Below, in pieces: positions 19,577 to 30,665 of a stretch of 64,000 bases of DNA. Positions within the stretch are counted from its first letter, which is position 1; each line of letters starts with the position of its first letter. The notes beneath the pieces are model-generated. The model saw only the letters and a list, made by a program, of their open reading frames with translations, had not been told where the DNA came from and did no database searches. Origin of the DNA: Campylobacteraceae bacterium (GTDB lineage: Bacteria; Campylobacterota; Campylobacteria; Campylobacterales; Sulfurovaceae); contig JALVXC010000006.1 in assembly GCA_027038275.1 (NCBI GenBank), forward strand, positions 1 to 64,000, read 5' to 3'. Position numbers and translations under genes: made by a program.

Positions 19577-20671
19577 TTACAATTTATAAATTCCTTCATT
19601 TAGTGCCTTCTCCACCACAGCAGGAGCTAACAGATACCCATGTCTATAGAGTCCATTAATACGCGTCAACCCCTCCTCATTCTCAATTCTTGGTAGATTA
19701 TCTTTAAATGCAGGTCGACAGTTTGTCTCTGTGTTTACTACTCTTGCCTCTCCAAAGGTTGGGTGAACTGTAAATAGTGCAGAGAGTAGCTCTAGGCTTG
19801 AACGTACTGAGATGGGTGACATATCTTCTGTCTCTATCTCACTTGCTCCAATGATGTAGCGTTTAGAGTTAGGGGTTTGTGAGATTTTACAATCTTTACA
19901 ATACTCCAAATCTATCCCCTCACACCCATTTCCACGAGGGACAATATAGATTTTATAGCGTGGGTGAAGCAGACGAGTAGGGCGTTTAATATCTATCTCT
20001 TTAGACTCAACCCAAATCACTTCACCTCTAACACCTCTTAAATCTTTAAAATACTCTTTTGCACCCAAACCACGAGAGTCAAATACCCAATCAAAATGCT
20101 CTGCTTTACCATCAATATAGATAGTTTTAGGCTCTAGTTTATCTACTTGTGTAAACTCTCTCCATGTAACATTTGGGTTCATGTCAAAGTAGTTAGTCGA
20201 AAAAGCAATAAAGCGTTGAGAGTCTACATGCCCTTCATCTTTTATGTAAAATGAGTGTTGATGTTGGGCAAGGTCTGGCTCTAGTTTGGCTAAGGCTTGG
20301 CTATCTATTAGCTTAATCTCTTTTGCCTCTTCTACTTTGCTTTTTAGTGTTCCAATAAAATGGTCAAGTTCGCTAACATCTTGTGGGTGGGCAGTGATGA
20401 TAGTTCCTAACTCTTTAAAACCATCATAAACACCAACCTCTCTCATTAAATCGTTCCACAACTCAATAGAGCGTTTTCCATACTCAAAAATCTCCGATTC
20501 AGCAGTTTCGAGTTCTGCAAAAGGTGCTAACATTCCTGCTGCTGTAAACCCTGCTGCTGTGACTCCCTCTTTGCTCTCTTTGTCAAAGAGTGTTAGGGTG
20601 TGTCCCTCTTTTAGGAGGTTTAGGGCTAGGACTCTGCCTACTAGACCTGCTCCTACTATTGCTATGTTCAT
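19577..20671 (-). CDS. thiO: Glycine oxidase ThiO-like FAD-dependent oxidoreductase
   Basis: IAIVGAGLVGRVLALNLLKEGH dinucleotide fold; thi gene context. Confidence 0.88.
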   Translation of the reverse strand: MNIAIVGAGLVGRVLALNLLKEGHTLTLFDKESKEGVTAAGFTAAGMLAPFAELETAESEIFEYGKRSIELWNDLMREVGVYDGFKELGTIITAHPQDVSELDHFIGTLKSKVEEAKEIKLIDSQALAKLEPDLAQHQHSFYIKDEGHVDSQRFIAFSTNYFDMNPNVTWREFTQVDKLEPKTIYIDGKAEHFDWVFDSRGLGAKEYFKDLRGVRGEVIWVESKEIDIKRPTRLLHPRYKIYIVPRGNGCEGIDLEYCKDCKISQTPNSKRYIIGASEIETEDMSPISVRSSLELLSALFTVHPTFGEARVVNTETNCRPAFKDNLPRIENEEGLTRINGLYRHGYLLAPAVVEKALNEGIYKL

Positions 20672-20704
20672 TGTTTTGTTTCCCCTTTTTTCCCTATTTC
20701 TCTT

Positions 20705-20730
20705 CGTACCGAAGCTCTAGCTTCGGTACG
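20705..20730. repeat. Palindromic hairpin (REP-like, type 2)
   Basis: cgtaccgaagc-tcta-gcttcggtacg, perfect 11-bp stem. Confidence 0.6.
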
Positions 20731-20762
20731 CACTATAGGTATTATTTTCTTAAAAGTTTTTT

Positions 20763-20873
20763 GCTCGTTCCCACCGTCTCGGTGGGAATGTATAGAGGCA
20801 TTATTTTATTAAACAAGGTTTTTTTGTAAATAAAATTCAAATATGCATTCCCAACGAGGACGTTGGGAACGAG
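20763..20873. repeat. Inverted pair of REP-like palindromes, same family as 1918-2015
   Basis: gctcgttcccaccgtctcggtgggaatgtata ... atgcattcccaacgaggacgttgggaacgag. Confidence 0.75.
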
Positions 20874-20878
20874 GAAGA

Positions 20879-20900
20879 GGGCAGACACGCTGGTCTGCCC
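20879..20900. repeat. Palindromic hairpin (REP-like, type 3), also at 38129-38150
   Basis: gggcagac-acgctg-gtctgccc. Confidence 0.65.
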
Positions 20901-20910
20901 CTACATTTTT

Positions 20911-22791
<1,881 letters not shown>

Positions 22792-22849
22792 CTAAAATTG
22801 TATAATTTAGGAGGAGAAAGGTAGATAAATAAGATGTTAAACATAATCA

Positions 22850-22940
22850 TTTACTCTTCTCTTCCTTACGCTGGGGTTATCCAGTTCAAGTTCTACGGGT
22901 TATTCTCAGCCAATTACTATTAGCACCCCGAGAGATGAAT
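22850..22940 (-). ncRNA. TPP riboswitch (THI element) upstream of thiC
   Basis: Minus strand reads ctctcggggtgctaatag...ggctgagaataacccgtagaacttgaactggataaccccagcgtaaggaag, matching conserved GGGGUGC, CUGAGA, ACCCGU..GAACUUGA.CUGGAU, CCAGCGUA.GGAA. Confidence 0.95.
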
Positions 22941-23017
22941 CCAATTTATACATGAAAAAAAATTAGATATTACTTAAAAATGTGTTATTTAGGAGTAAAA
23001 TTATCGGATTTATTTGC

Positions 23018-23779
23018 TTAGATAGTGCTAATCTCTCCACGGTCAAGTTTTCCAAACCACTCTTTCCATAGAGCTTTATAGACAACTTTAAATGCTTCCA
23101 ACTTCTTGTAGTTGACCCTTTTTTTAGTAAAGTAGGTACGTAAGAAAGTTGCCTCATCTCTTCTGTTTAGTTTAAACTCAATAATAATTGCAACTAGGTC
23201 AAAGTATCTATCACTCTTTCCTGCATACTCCCAATCTATAAACTTTATCTTTTTGCCAAATAGAATATTTCTAGGGTGTAAGTCGTTATGTCCTAGTACA
23301 TACTCTGGTTTAAAGGAGTCAATAACTCTAAAGGCGTTGTGGACTTTTCTATGTTTGGGTTTAAAGTTTCTCTTTAGAGTATTTGGTTGTTGTTGGATTT
23401 TAATGGAGTGGAGTCTTTTTAGAGTAAGTGCTAATTTTTTAAGCTCCTGTTGAGTTAGTTTATTACGATGTACCCCCTCTATAAACTCACAAATCATTAA
23501 GTTGTTAGGTCTATCTAAAACAAGAGCCTTAGCAGAGAGTCCCCTCTTGTAAGCCATATTTTGAATCTTAAACTCTGCCTCTCTATGGTTATGATATTTG
23601 AATTTTCTAATTATGTACTCTTTTTGTGAGGTTTTAAGAAGGTAGTTTCTATTGCAGTGTCCTTGCTCTTTAAGTAGCGTATAAGAGAGTATCTTCTGAT
23701 TTTGAAATAGTTGGTAGTTTGTAGATTGAGTCCATTTGATATAGTTATTTAGTTTTAATAGTGGCTTTGAAAATATCAT
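23018..23779 (-). CDS. APH/choline kinase-family phosphotransferase
   Basis: VLGHNDLHPRNILF and IDWEYAG motifs. Confidence 0.85.
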   Translation of the reverse strand: MIFSKPLLKLNNYIKWTQSTNYQLFQNQKILSYTLLKEQGHCNRNYLLKTSQKEYIIRKFKYHNHREAEFKIQNMAYKRGLSAKALVLDRPNNLMICEFIEGVHRNKLTQQELKKLALTLKRLHSIKIQQQPNTLKRNFKPKHRKVHNAFRVIDSFKPEYVLGHNDLHPRNILFGKKIKFIDWEYAGKSDRYFDLVAIIIEFKLNRRDEATFLRTYFTKKRVNYKKLEAFKVVYKALWKEWFGKLDRGEISTI

Positions 23780-23945
23780 TTAGTTTTATACAAAAAATAG
23801 ACTTAATGATATATTAATATTATAAATATATTATTATATTAAGTTTATATTAATATAATAATATTATGGAGTGATTATAATAAATATGTTATTATATGTT
23901 GTGTTAAAAAATATTATAAATTATTTAAAAATTAGGAATATTATT

Positions 23946-25088
23946 ATGAAAAAGAAGATTGCCATAGTCTCAAACCTCTCTTGGAACTTATATAACTTTC
24001 GTCTCTCATTAATGTATGCAATGAGAAATCAAGGATATGAAGTAGTAGCCATTGCTCCTTATGACCGATATAGTCAAAAGATTGTTGATGCAGGGTTTGA
24101 GTTTCATGATATTAAGATAAATGCACAGGGTATGAACCCTATTGAGGATTTAACAACTATTTATGATTTTTATAAGATATTTAAAGAGGTCTCTCCAGAT
24201 GTTATTTGTCAATATACTATTAAACCAAATATTTATGGCTCTTTTGCTGCAAATATGCTTAATATTAAAATTATTAATAATATAGCAGGTTTAGGAACAC
24301 TCTTTATAAAAGATAATACAGTCACTAAAATTGCTAAACTACTATATAGAGTCTCTCAACTCAAAGCTGATAGAGTCTTTTTCCAAAATAGAGAAGATTA
24401 TAGATTTTTTACAGAAAAAGGGATAGTCTCTAAAGAGAAGTGCGATGTTTTACCAGGTTCAGGTGTAGATACTAACCGATTTAGGCCTCACTATAAAGTT
24501 CAAAAAGAGAAGATTAGATTCCTTTTGATAGCAAGAATGATTTGGGAAAAGGGTATAGGTGAGTATGTTCAAGCTGCAAGAGATATAAAAAAGCACTACC
24601 CAAATGTAGAGTTTTGTCTTTTAGGATTTTTAGATGTTCAAAACCCTAGTGCAATTACTAAAAAGGAGATGGATGAGTGGGTAGAGGAGGGTGTTGTAAA
24701 CTACCTTGGTGTAAGTGATAGAGTAGATGAGGTCATAAAAAGTGCAGATTGTGTAGTTTTGCCCTCTTACTATAGAGAGGGAACTCCAAAGACTCTTTTA
24801 GAGAGTGGAAGTAGTGGAAAACCTATTATTACTACTGACAATGTAGGGTGTAGAGATGTGGTTGACCATGGAGTAAACGGCTACATTTGTGAGCCAAGGT
24901 CTTGGGAGGATTTAAGAGATAAAATTGAGATGTTTTTGGCTCTATCTCCCCAAGAGAAATTAAAGATGGGTCAAGAGAGCCGAAAAAAGATAGAACGAGA
25001 GTTCGATGAGTCTATTGTTATTAACAAATATTTAGAAGCTATTGGATTGAGTGATAGACTCGCTTCATCATCTCTAGCCACTCTTTAG
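23946..25088 (+). CDS. Glycosyltransferase family 4
   Basis: LPGSGVDTNRF, PSYYREGTPKTLLESGSSGKPIITTDNVGCRDVV; start chosen at MKKKIAIVSN. Confidence 0.9.
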   Translation: MKKKIAIVSNLSWNLYNFRLSLMYAMRNQGYEVVAIAPYDRYSQKIVDAGFEFHDIKINAQGMNPIEDLTTIYDFYKIFKEVSPDVICQYTIKPNIYGSFAANMLNIKIINNIAGLGTLFIKDNTVTKIAKLLYRVSQLKADRVFFQNREDYRFFTEKGIVSKEKCDVLPGSGVDTNRFRPHYKVQKEKIRFLLIARMIWEKGIGEYVQAARDIKKHYPNVEFCLLGFLDVQNPSAITKKEMDEWVEEGVVNYLGVSDRVDEVIKSADCVVLPSYYREGTPKTLLESGSSGKPIITTDNVGCRDVVDHGVNGYICEPRSWEDLRDKIEMFLALSPQEKLKMGQESRKKIEREFDESIVINKYLEAIGLSDRLASSSLATL

Positions 25089-26232
25089 GAAGAGTTGGCT
25101 TTTTGTTAGGCATAAGCCAATTTTGCTTTTCACAGTAGTAGATAGCATACTTGTCACTATATTTTAGGGCTTTGTATAGAGTCTGTTCAATATCTTTTAC
25201 ACTTGATTTGTCTAGGGTTGTAAACTCATCATAAGAGCTTTTTTGACCCTGATTAAATACCATAAATCCAATATTGACTCTATCTGCCCATCTCTCTCTT
25301 TCACTCTTTGGTACTACCCAATATCTATCTTCATCAAGGTTATTGTATTTGTCTTTTGCAATATCATGCTTTCGCCACTGGTAGGCATGAGCAAAATGTT
25401 CATCTTTTCTGTATTTATAGCTCTCTCCCATGTCATAAAGAGTTGCTTTGTCGTTAAGTCCTTGCTCTAACCCTGTAAATATAGCTCCATGAAACTCATT
25501 CTCTCTCTCTAACCCCATATCTATAACTACAGGATACTCTTTGTTTGAGTTGACATGAGCCAAAGATGGACCAAGGTAGACAAGTGTTACAAGATTTGGA
25601 TAGGCTTTGGTCATAGCTGACATAATCTCTTCAAATCGTAGGGTAACTTCTGATAAATGCTCTTTAAATGAGTACTTAGGGTTACAGTAGGCATCTTTGT
25701 CTACCCATGGTGCTTGAGAGCCTTTTATCTCTGCTTTAGAGTATTTTTTTGGGTGTAAAAGTACCTCTTTATAGGTTGGGAATTTGTAGTTGACCATCTT
25801 TTTAGCCTCTTTGCTATATGGCTCATCATCGAAGACAATTCCTCTAAAACCCAAATCTCTACTAACCTTTGCTACAACTGCAAAGTTTTTAGCAACTTGC
25901 TCCCACGCTTTGTTGTTCCAAAAATCTGCTGGAAACTCAATATTAATTTGTAAAAAGTTCTCTTTTTGTTTGTAGAGTCCTTTTAGCCCTTTAACTTCTC
26001 TCCAAACCTCATCATAGGTAACCACTTGGTTCTTTTTCATAACACGATTTGTAAATGAGTCTCCTACAACAATAAACCCTGAAAAGGGAAGTTGAGAAAT
26101 AGTTGAGTAGTTTTCAATAAGATTTTTTGCCATATGAGGATACCAACCATTTCCTTCTGCTAAAATAAGAAACTTTTCATTAGCAAAAAGAGTAGAAGAG
26201 AAGATAAAAAATATAAATATAATAGTTTTCAT
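25039..26232 (-). CDS. Secreted protein of unknown function, possible TIM-barrel glycoside hydrolase
   Basis: Signal peptide MKTIIFIFFIFSSTLFA; DLGFRGIVFDDEPY. Confidence 0.55.
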   Translation of the reverse strand: MKTIIFIFFIFSSTLFANEKFLILAEGNGWYPHMAKNLIENYSTISQLPFSGFIVVGDSFTNRVMKKNQVVTYDEVWREVKGLKGLYKQKENFLQINIEFPADFWNNKAWEQVAKNFAVVAKVSRDLGFRGIVFDDEPYSKEAKKMVNYKFPTYKEVLLHPKKYSKAEIKGSQAPWVDKDAYCNPKYSFKEHLSEVTLRFEEIMSAMTKAYPNLVTLVYLGPSLAHVNSNKEYPVVIDMGLERENEFHGAIFTGLEQGLNDKATLYDMGESYKYRKDEHFAHAYQWRKHDIAKDKYNNLDEDRYWVVPKSERERWADRVNIGFMVFNQGQKSSYDEFTTLDKSSVKDIEQTLYKALKYSDKYAIYYCEKQNWLMPNKKPTLPKEWLEMMKRVYHSIQ

Positions 26233-26323
26233 TTTATTAAACCTTTTTTTTCTCTTTATCATAGCATATTTTTGCTACTATTTTATTAACAAAAAATAAT
26301 AAAAATAAATATAGGGGGTCAAA

Positions 26324-27301
26324 TTGGTAGAAAATAGCTATTTAAGATATATACTAGCACTAATCTTTGCAACACTCTTTGTATATGTTATACCTTGGGT
26401 TGAACTATTTGGTGAGGAGTTCCATGATATTCCATTCTATATAACACGTATTATCTACCTAAAAGCTGGAGGAGATGAGGCTGTTTATAGTGGCATAGGT
26501 TGGTTCTTTTCTGAACCCTTATGGAAAGGGATAATTATTGCTATTGGTAATATATTTGAAGATTATCGTGATGTTCTTTATGGAATCTCTTTTTTTATAG
26601 TCTTTGTATATACATCTTTTCTTATAAAAAGAGTTGAGTTCTATGTAGCGATGATTTTTCTCTTTAACCCTATGATGGTACATCTATTTATAGAGCAGAT
26701 ACGTATCGCTTTTGCTTTTTCATTGGTATTGATTGCGTATGAGATATATAGAATTAACAGAGCATCACTCTATTTTGCATTACTACTTCTACTTATAGCA
26801 CCACTTATTCATACTGCTATATTTGTCTTCTATGCTATCTATGCTGTTTTATACTATGCTGATAGTAGAGTAGAAGATAAGAAGTACTATCTTGTCTCTA
26901 TTGGTATTGCTCTTTTTATAGCATTATTTATGAAGTATGGAGCTAATATTATTTTAATGATGGTTGGTGATAGACGTGCAAATTATGAAAAGGTTATTGA
27001 GTCAAGCTCCATTGCTTACTCTATAGCATGGTTTATTATCTCATGGATTTTAGCTGCCTTTGCAGAGTTTAAGGAGCATCAGAGCCGTATTGTGGTTGCT
27101 TATGCTATTACTGTTATGACCTTTTTCTTCTTCTCTTCTGTATTAAATATGTTTGCGGCACGTTTTGTTGCTGTGATTATGCCATTTATTATTATTGCTA
27201 TTAGTTATCTGCCTAAACATTTTAAGCAGGGGACTTATCTGTTTTTGTTGGCTTATAATCTCTACTCGTTTAAATATTGGCTTAAATTGACACTGATATA
27301 A
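26324..27301 (+). CDS. EpsG/Wzy-like polysaccharide polymerase membrane protein
   Basis: Multi-TM ORF with EpsG-like pattern, in glycan gene context. Confidence 0.7.
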   Translation: MVENSYLRYILALIFATLFVYVIPWVELFGEEFHDIPFYITRIIYLKAGGDEAVYSGIGWFFSEPLWKGIIIAIGNIFEDYRDVLYGISFFIVFVYTSFLIKRVEFYVAMIFLFNPMMVHLFIEQIRIAFAFSLVLIAYEIYRINRASLYFALLLLLIAPLIHTAIFVFYAIYAVLYYADSRVEDKKYYLVSIGIALFIALFMKYGANIILMMVGDRRANYEKVIESSSIAYSIAWFIISWILAAFAEFKEHQSRIVVAYAITVMTFFFFSSVLNMFAARFVAVIMPFIIIAISYLPKHFKQGTYLFLLAYNLYSFKYWLKLTLI

Positions 27302-27310
27302 AGGATATAT

Positions 27311-28615
27311 ATGATTTTTTTAAAATGGATTAAACTACGAATACTTTTTTTTCGACGTACACTTATAGAGTTTTTTAATCGACTAATCTACCAAAAAGAG
27401 TCACAATTTATGTTGCATAGAATCAATGCACACCGTTGCCCCTATGAGTTTGTGCTCTTCTATAATGGTTTTGGTCGACTTCTTTTTATGCTTAAAGAGC
27501 TTATAGCACTTTTGAGTAACAATAGAGTCTTTAAAAAGTCTATTTTAATAGATGGTTTTGATGAGGTGGACTATAAAGAGCTTTATAAAGAGGGTTCAAA
27601 CACTATTCTCTACCCAAAGTCACCAATGGTTCAGTTACAAAAAGAGAGAGTAGATGATGAGTTTTACGAAAAGATAGCTAACTCTTTTTTGTTAGCTTAC
27701 AACTATGACAAGAGCGAAAAAGATATTAGCCAAGAGTGGGACAGAATATCAACAGAGTTTAGAAGACTCTTTTTTGACAAGAACAATAAAATTATAAAAG
27801 AGAACCTAGAGAACTTTAGAGGTGACCCTAAAATTTATAGTAAAATCTTTAATAACCAATACCCTTACATCAAAAAAGAGGAGGGCTACATAAAGAGCTA
27901 CCTAGATGCTATCGATTTGGTCTTGGAGTATCACCGTTTTGCTCAAACAATAGATAAAGTTCGCCTAGCCTCTGTCTCTGAGAGTCTAGCAGGAAACTAC
28001 CTAAGCATTAACTATAGAGGTAAAAAACTCAGTGAACAGCTTTTACAAAATTTGGTAGTGGCTAATGATATTGTAGAGAATGTACCCTTTTCAGATGAAC
28101 GAAGAAATATAGTTTTAGACATTGGAGTAGGTTTTGGAGGAAGTACAAGAATCTTGAGTTACTACACTCCAAATACCACACAGATACTTTTAGATTTACC
28201 TGAAACTCTATTTTTGACAGCCTACTACCTAAGATATAACTTTCCAAATAAAAAAATAGCTCTTCTTGAAGATATATACTCTCATTTAGATAACCTAGAA
28301 GAGATTATTGAGGAGTATGATTTTATTGTTATTCCTCCTTTTGTTTTGGAGTATCTAAAAGATAAGAGTGTTGATTTAGTTATTAATGCCTCCTCTTTGG
28401 CATTTATGTCAGAGGAGTATCTGAATTTTTACCTAGAGGAGATAGATAGGCTTTTAAAAGATAGAGGCTACTTCTACTCTCTAAATACTACAGAGGATAA
28501 TCCATGGGGTATTGGTTCGCACCATTGGGACTATAGGACGAACTATTTGACGCTTATGTTTAAGTATGATAATCGCTTTGCTTACCCTCAGTGGTTGGGG
28601 CAGAAGATAGAATAG
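27311..28615 (+). CDS. Putative sugar O-methyltransferase
   Basis: VLDIGVGFGGSTRILSYY SAM-binding motif; NASSLAFMSEEYLNFYLEEIDRLLKDRGYFYSLN. Confidence 0.75.
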   Translation: MIFLKWIKLRILFFRRTLIEFFNRLIYQKESQFMLHRINAHRCPYEFVLFYNGFGRLLFMLKELIALLSNNRVFKKSILIDGFDEVDYKELYKEGSNTILYPKSPMVQLQKERVDDEFYEKIANSFLLAYNYDKSEKDISQEWDRISTEFRRLFFDKNNKIIKENLENFRGDPKIYSKIFNNQYPYIKKEEGYIKSYLDAIDLVLEYHRFAQTIDKVRLASVSESLAGNYLSINYRGKKLSEQLLQNLVVANDIVENVPFSDERRNIVLDIGVGFGGSTRILSYYTPNTTQILLDLPETLFLTAYYLRYNFPNKKIALLEDIYSHLDNLEEIIEEYDFIVIPPFVLEYLKDKSVDLVINASSLAFMSEEYLNFYLEEIDRLLKDRGYFYSLNTTEDNPWGIGSHHWDYRTNYLTLMFKYDNRFAYPQWLGQKIE

Positions 28616-28695
28616 TAAAAAAATATGTTAATTTTTATTAGAGTTTGGCTATACTTCATTTAAGAAAAATTTAATAATTTATAAGGAGTCTACAG

Positions 28696-29403
28696 ATGGG
28701 ACAGTCAGGAGACAATATAGAGGCAAAAAATGCAAATTGGAAATTTAACGGCTCAATGGTAGAGCATTTTGAAGAGCATGTAAGAAAATCAGTTCCTCTC
28801 TATGAAGAGGGGCATGAGCTTATTGTAAATTTGAGTGACTACTTTGTTAAAGATGACTCTATCTGTTATGAGTTAGGCTCTTCAGCAGGTACATTGACCA
28901 ATAAGTTAGCAAAACGGCATGACTTTAGAGGTGCAAAATTTATAGGTATGGAGATAGAGGAGGATATGGTAAAAAAAGCAAATGAACTCTATGCTGCACC
29001 TAACCTCTCTTTTGTCTGTGAAGATATGAATACAGCAACTTTTGAAAATGCAGATTTGATTGTTTCGTACTATACTATTCAGTTTATTCACCCAAAACTT
29101 AGACAGCAACTTATTGACAAAATTTATGAGTCTCTAAATTGGGGTGGGGCGTTTATTCTCTATGAAAAGGTAAGAGCTAATGATGCTCGTTTTCAAGATA
29201 TAATTACAAATCTCTATATGGAGTATAAACTAAAGCAGGGTTATAGTGCCGAAGAGATTGTCTCTAAAGCTAGAAGTCTAAAGGGAGTTTTAGAGCCATT
29301 CTCAACAGAGGGGAATATTGATATGTTAAAACGAGCAGGGTTTGTAGATATATTGAGTGTTCAAAAATATATGAATTTTGAGGGATTCTTAGCTATAAAA
29401 TAA
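28696..29403 (+). CDS. Class I SAM-dependent methyltransferase (CmoA-like)
   Basis: CYELGSSAGTLTNKLAKR, VSYYTIQFIHPKLRQQLIDKIYESLNWGG. Confidence 0.8.
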   Translation: MGQSGDNIEAKNANWKFNGSMVEHFEEHVRKSVPLYEEGHELIVNLSDYFVKDDSICYELGSSAGTLTNKLAKRHDFRGAKFIGMEIEEDMVKKANELYAAPNLSFVCEDMNTATFENADLIVSYYTIQFIHPKLRQQLIDKIYESLNWGGAFILYEKVRANDARFQDIITNLYMEYKLKQGYSAEEIVSKARSLKGVLEPFSTEGNIDMLKRAGFVDILSVQKYMNFEGFLAIK

Positions 29404-30665
29404 TGAAAAAAGAAAAACAACTTACCACTCTTCAACGCCTTGGTGACAACTTTGTATCTCTTGTTATTTTACAAGTTGTCAACTCTGTGTTGCCTCTATT
29501 TTTGATACCATATCTTCTCTATACTATAGGGATTGAGAAGTTTGGTATCTTTAGTTTTGTTATGGCAATTATAATGTATGGGGTCAAGATGAGTGACTAC
29601 GGCTTTGACCTATCTGCTACCTATCATATCTCTTTACATAGAGAAAATAGCTCTAAAGTTAGTGAAATCTTCTCTTCTGTTTTGAGTATTAAGTTTTTAA
29701 TAGCCATAGCCTATATTATAGCTCTTACAATTTTACTCTTTTTTATAGATAAATTATATATTTATAAGGAGCTTATATTTATCTCTTTTGGGGTACTATT
29801 TGGTTATCTGTTTAACCCTATTTGGCTCTTTCAGGGTATGGAGAGAATGAGATATATTATGTATCTAAATGGTCTCTCTAAGTTAATCTTTTTTATATTG
29901 GTTTTTATCTTTGTCAAGAGTGAATCTGACCTCTATTGGTTAGTAGTTTTAAAGAGTCTCTCTACTTTAATTATAGGAGTTGTTGGTATCTTTGTTGCTA
30001 TAAAAAACTTCAATCTAAAGTTCTCTTTTCAGCCAAAGAGTAGGCTACTTTTTTACTTAAAAGATAGTTGGTACATTTTTACCTCTAAGTTTGCTGTTGA
30101 GTTCTATACTACACTAAATATTGTTATATTGGGTTTCTTTGTTACCCCTTTGGTTTTAGGGTACTATGCTGTTAGTGTTAAGATTATTCATGCCATTGGA
30201 AATCTGCTTGAACCATTAACTAGAACAGTATACCCATACTTGGTAAAGTTATATAAAGAGTCAGTTAAAGAGTATATTAAAAGAAATATACAATTAGCCA
30301 TAGTCATATTTTTAATTATGCTTCCTATCACCTTTGGTGTTTGGTACTTTGCAGAGGATATTTTAAGAATTATTACAGGAAAAGAGGTTGCACAACTAAA
30401 TATAGATATTTTACAACTCTTCTCTATCTCTTTAATAGTCTATCTCTATGGTACGCAGTTTACCAATATTTTAGTTACTATTAAAGAGGCAAAAGTTTTA
30501 AATAAGATACTCTTTTTATCGGCTGGAATAAATATTGTATTTTCACCCATATTGGTCTACTTTTTTGGAGTTATGGGGATGGTCTCTTTAAGTGTTTTTA
30601 TTGCTTTTTTTATGATGGCTCTTAAGGCTTATTATCTTTTTGATTTTTTTGGGAAAGAGTTATAA
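29403..30665 (+). CDS. Wzx-type oligosaccharide flippase (MATE/MOP superfamily)
   Basis: Multi-TM, IPYLLYTIGIEKFGIFSFVMAIIMYGVKMSDYGFDLSATYHIS. Confidence 0.85.
   Translation: MKKEKQLTTLQRLGDNFVSLVILQVVNSVLPLFLIPYLLYTIGIEKFGIFSFVMAIIMYGVKMSDYGFDLSATYHISLHRENSSKVSEIFSSVLSIKFLIAIAYIIALTILLFFIDKLYIYKELIFISFGVLFGYLFNPIWLFQGMERMRYIMYLNGLSKLIFFILVFIFVKSESDLYWLVVLKSLSTLIIGVVGIFVAIKNFNLKFSFQPKSRLLFYLKDSWYIFTSKFAVEFYTTLNIVILGFFVTPLVLGYYAVSVKIIHAIGNLLEPLTRTVYPYLVKLYKESVKEYIKRNIQLAIVIFLIMLPITFGVWYFAEDILRIITGKEVAQLNIDILQLFSISLIVYLYGTQFTNILVTIKEAKVLNKILFLSAGINIVFSPILVYFFGVMGMVSLSVFIAFFMMALKAYYLFDFFGKEL

Noticed and set aside
29403-30665. Flippase as the missing PelG
   Set aside because: Opposite strand to pelCDEF and its sequence looks like a typical Wzx; it fits the adjacent glycan cluster better.
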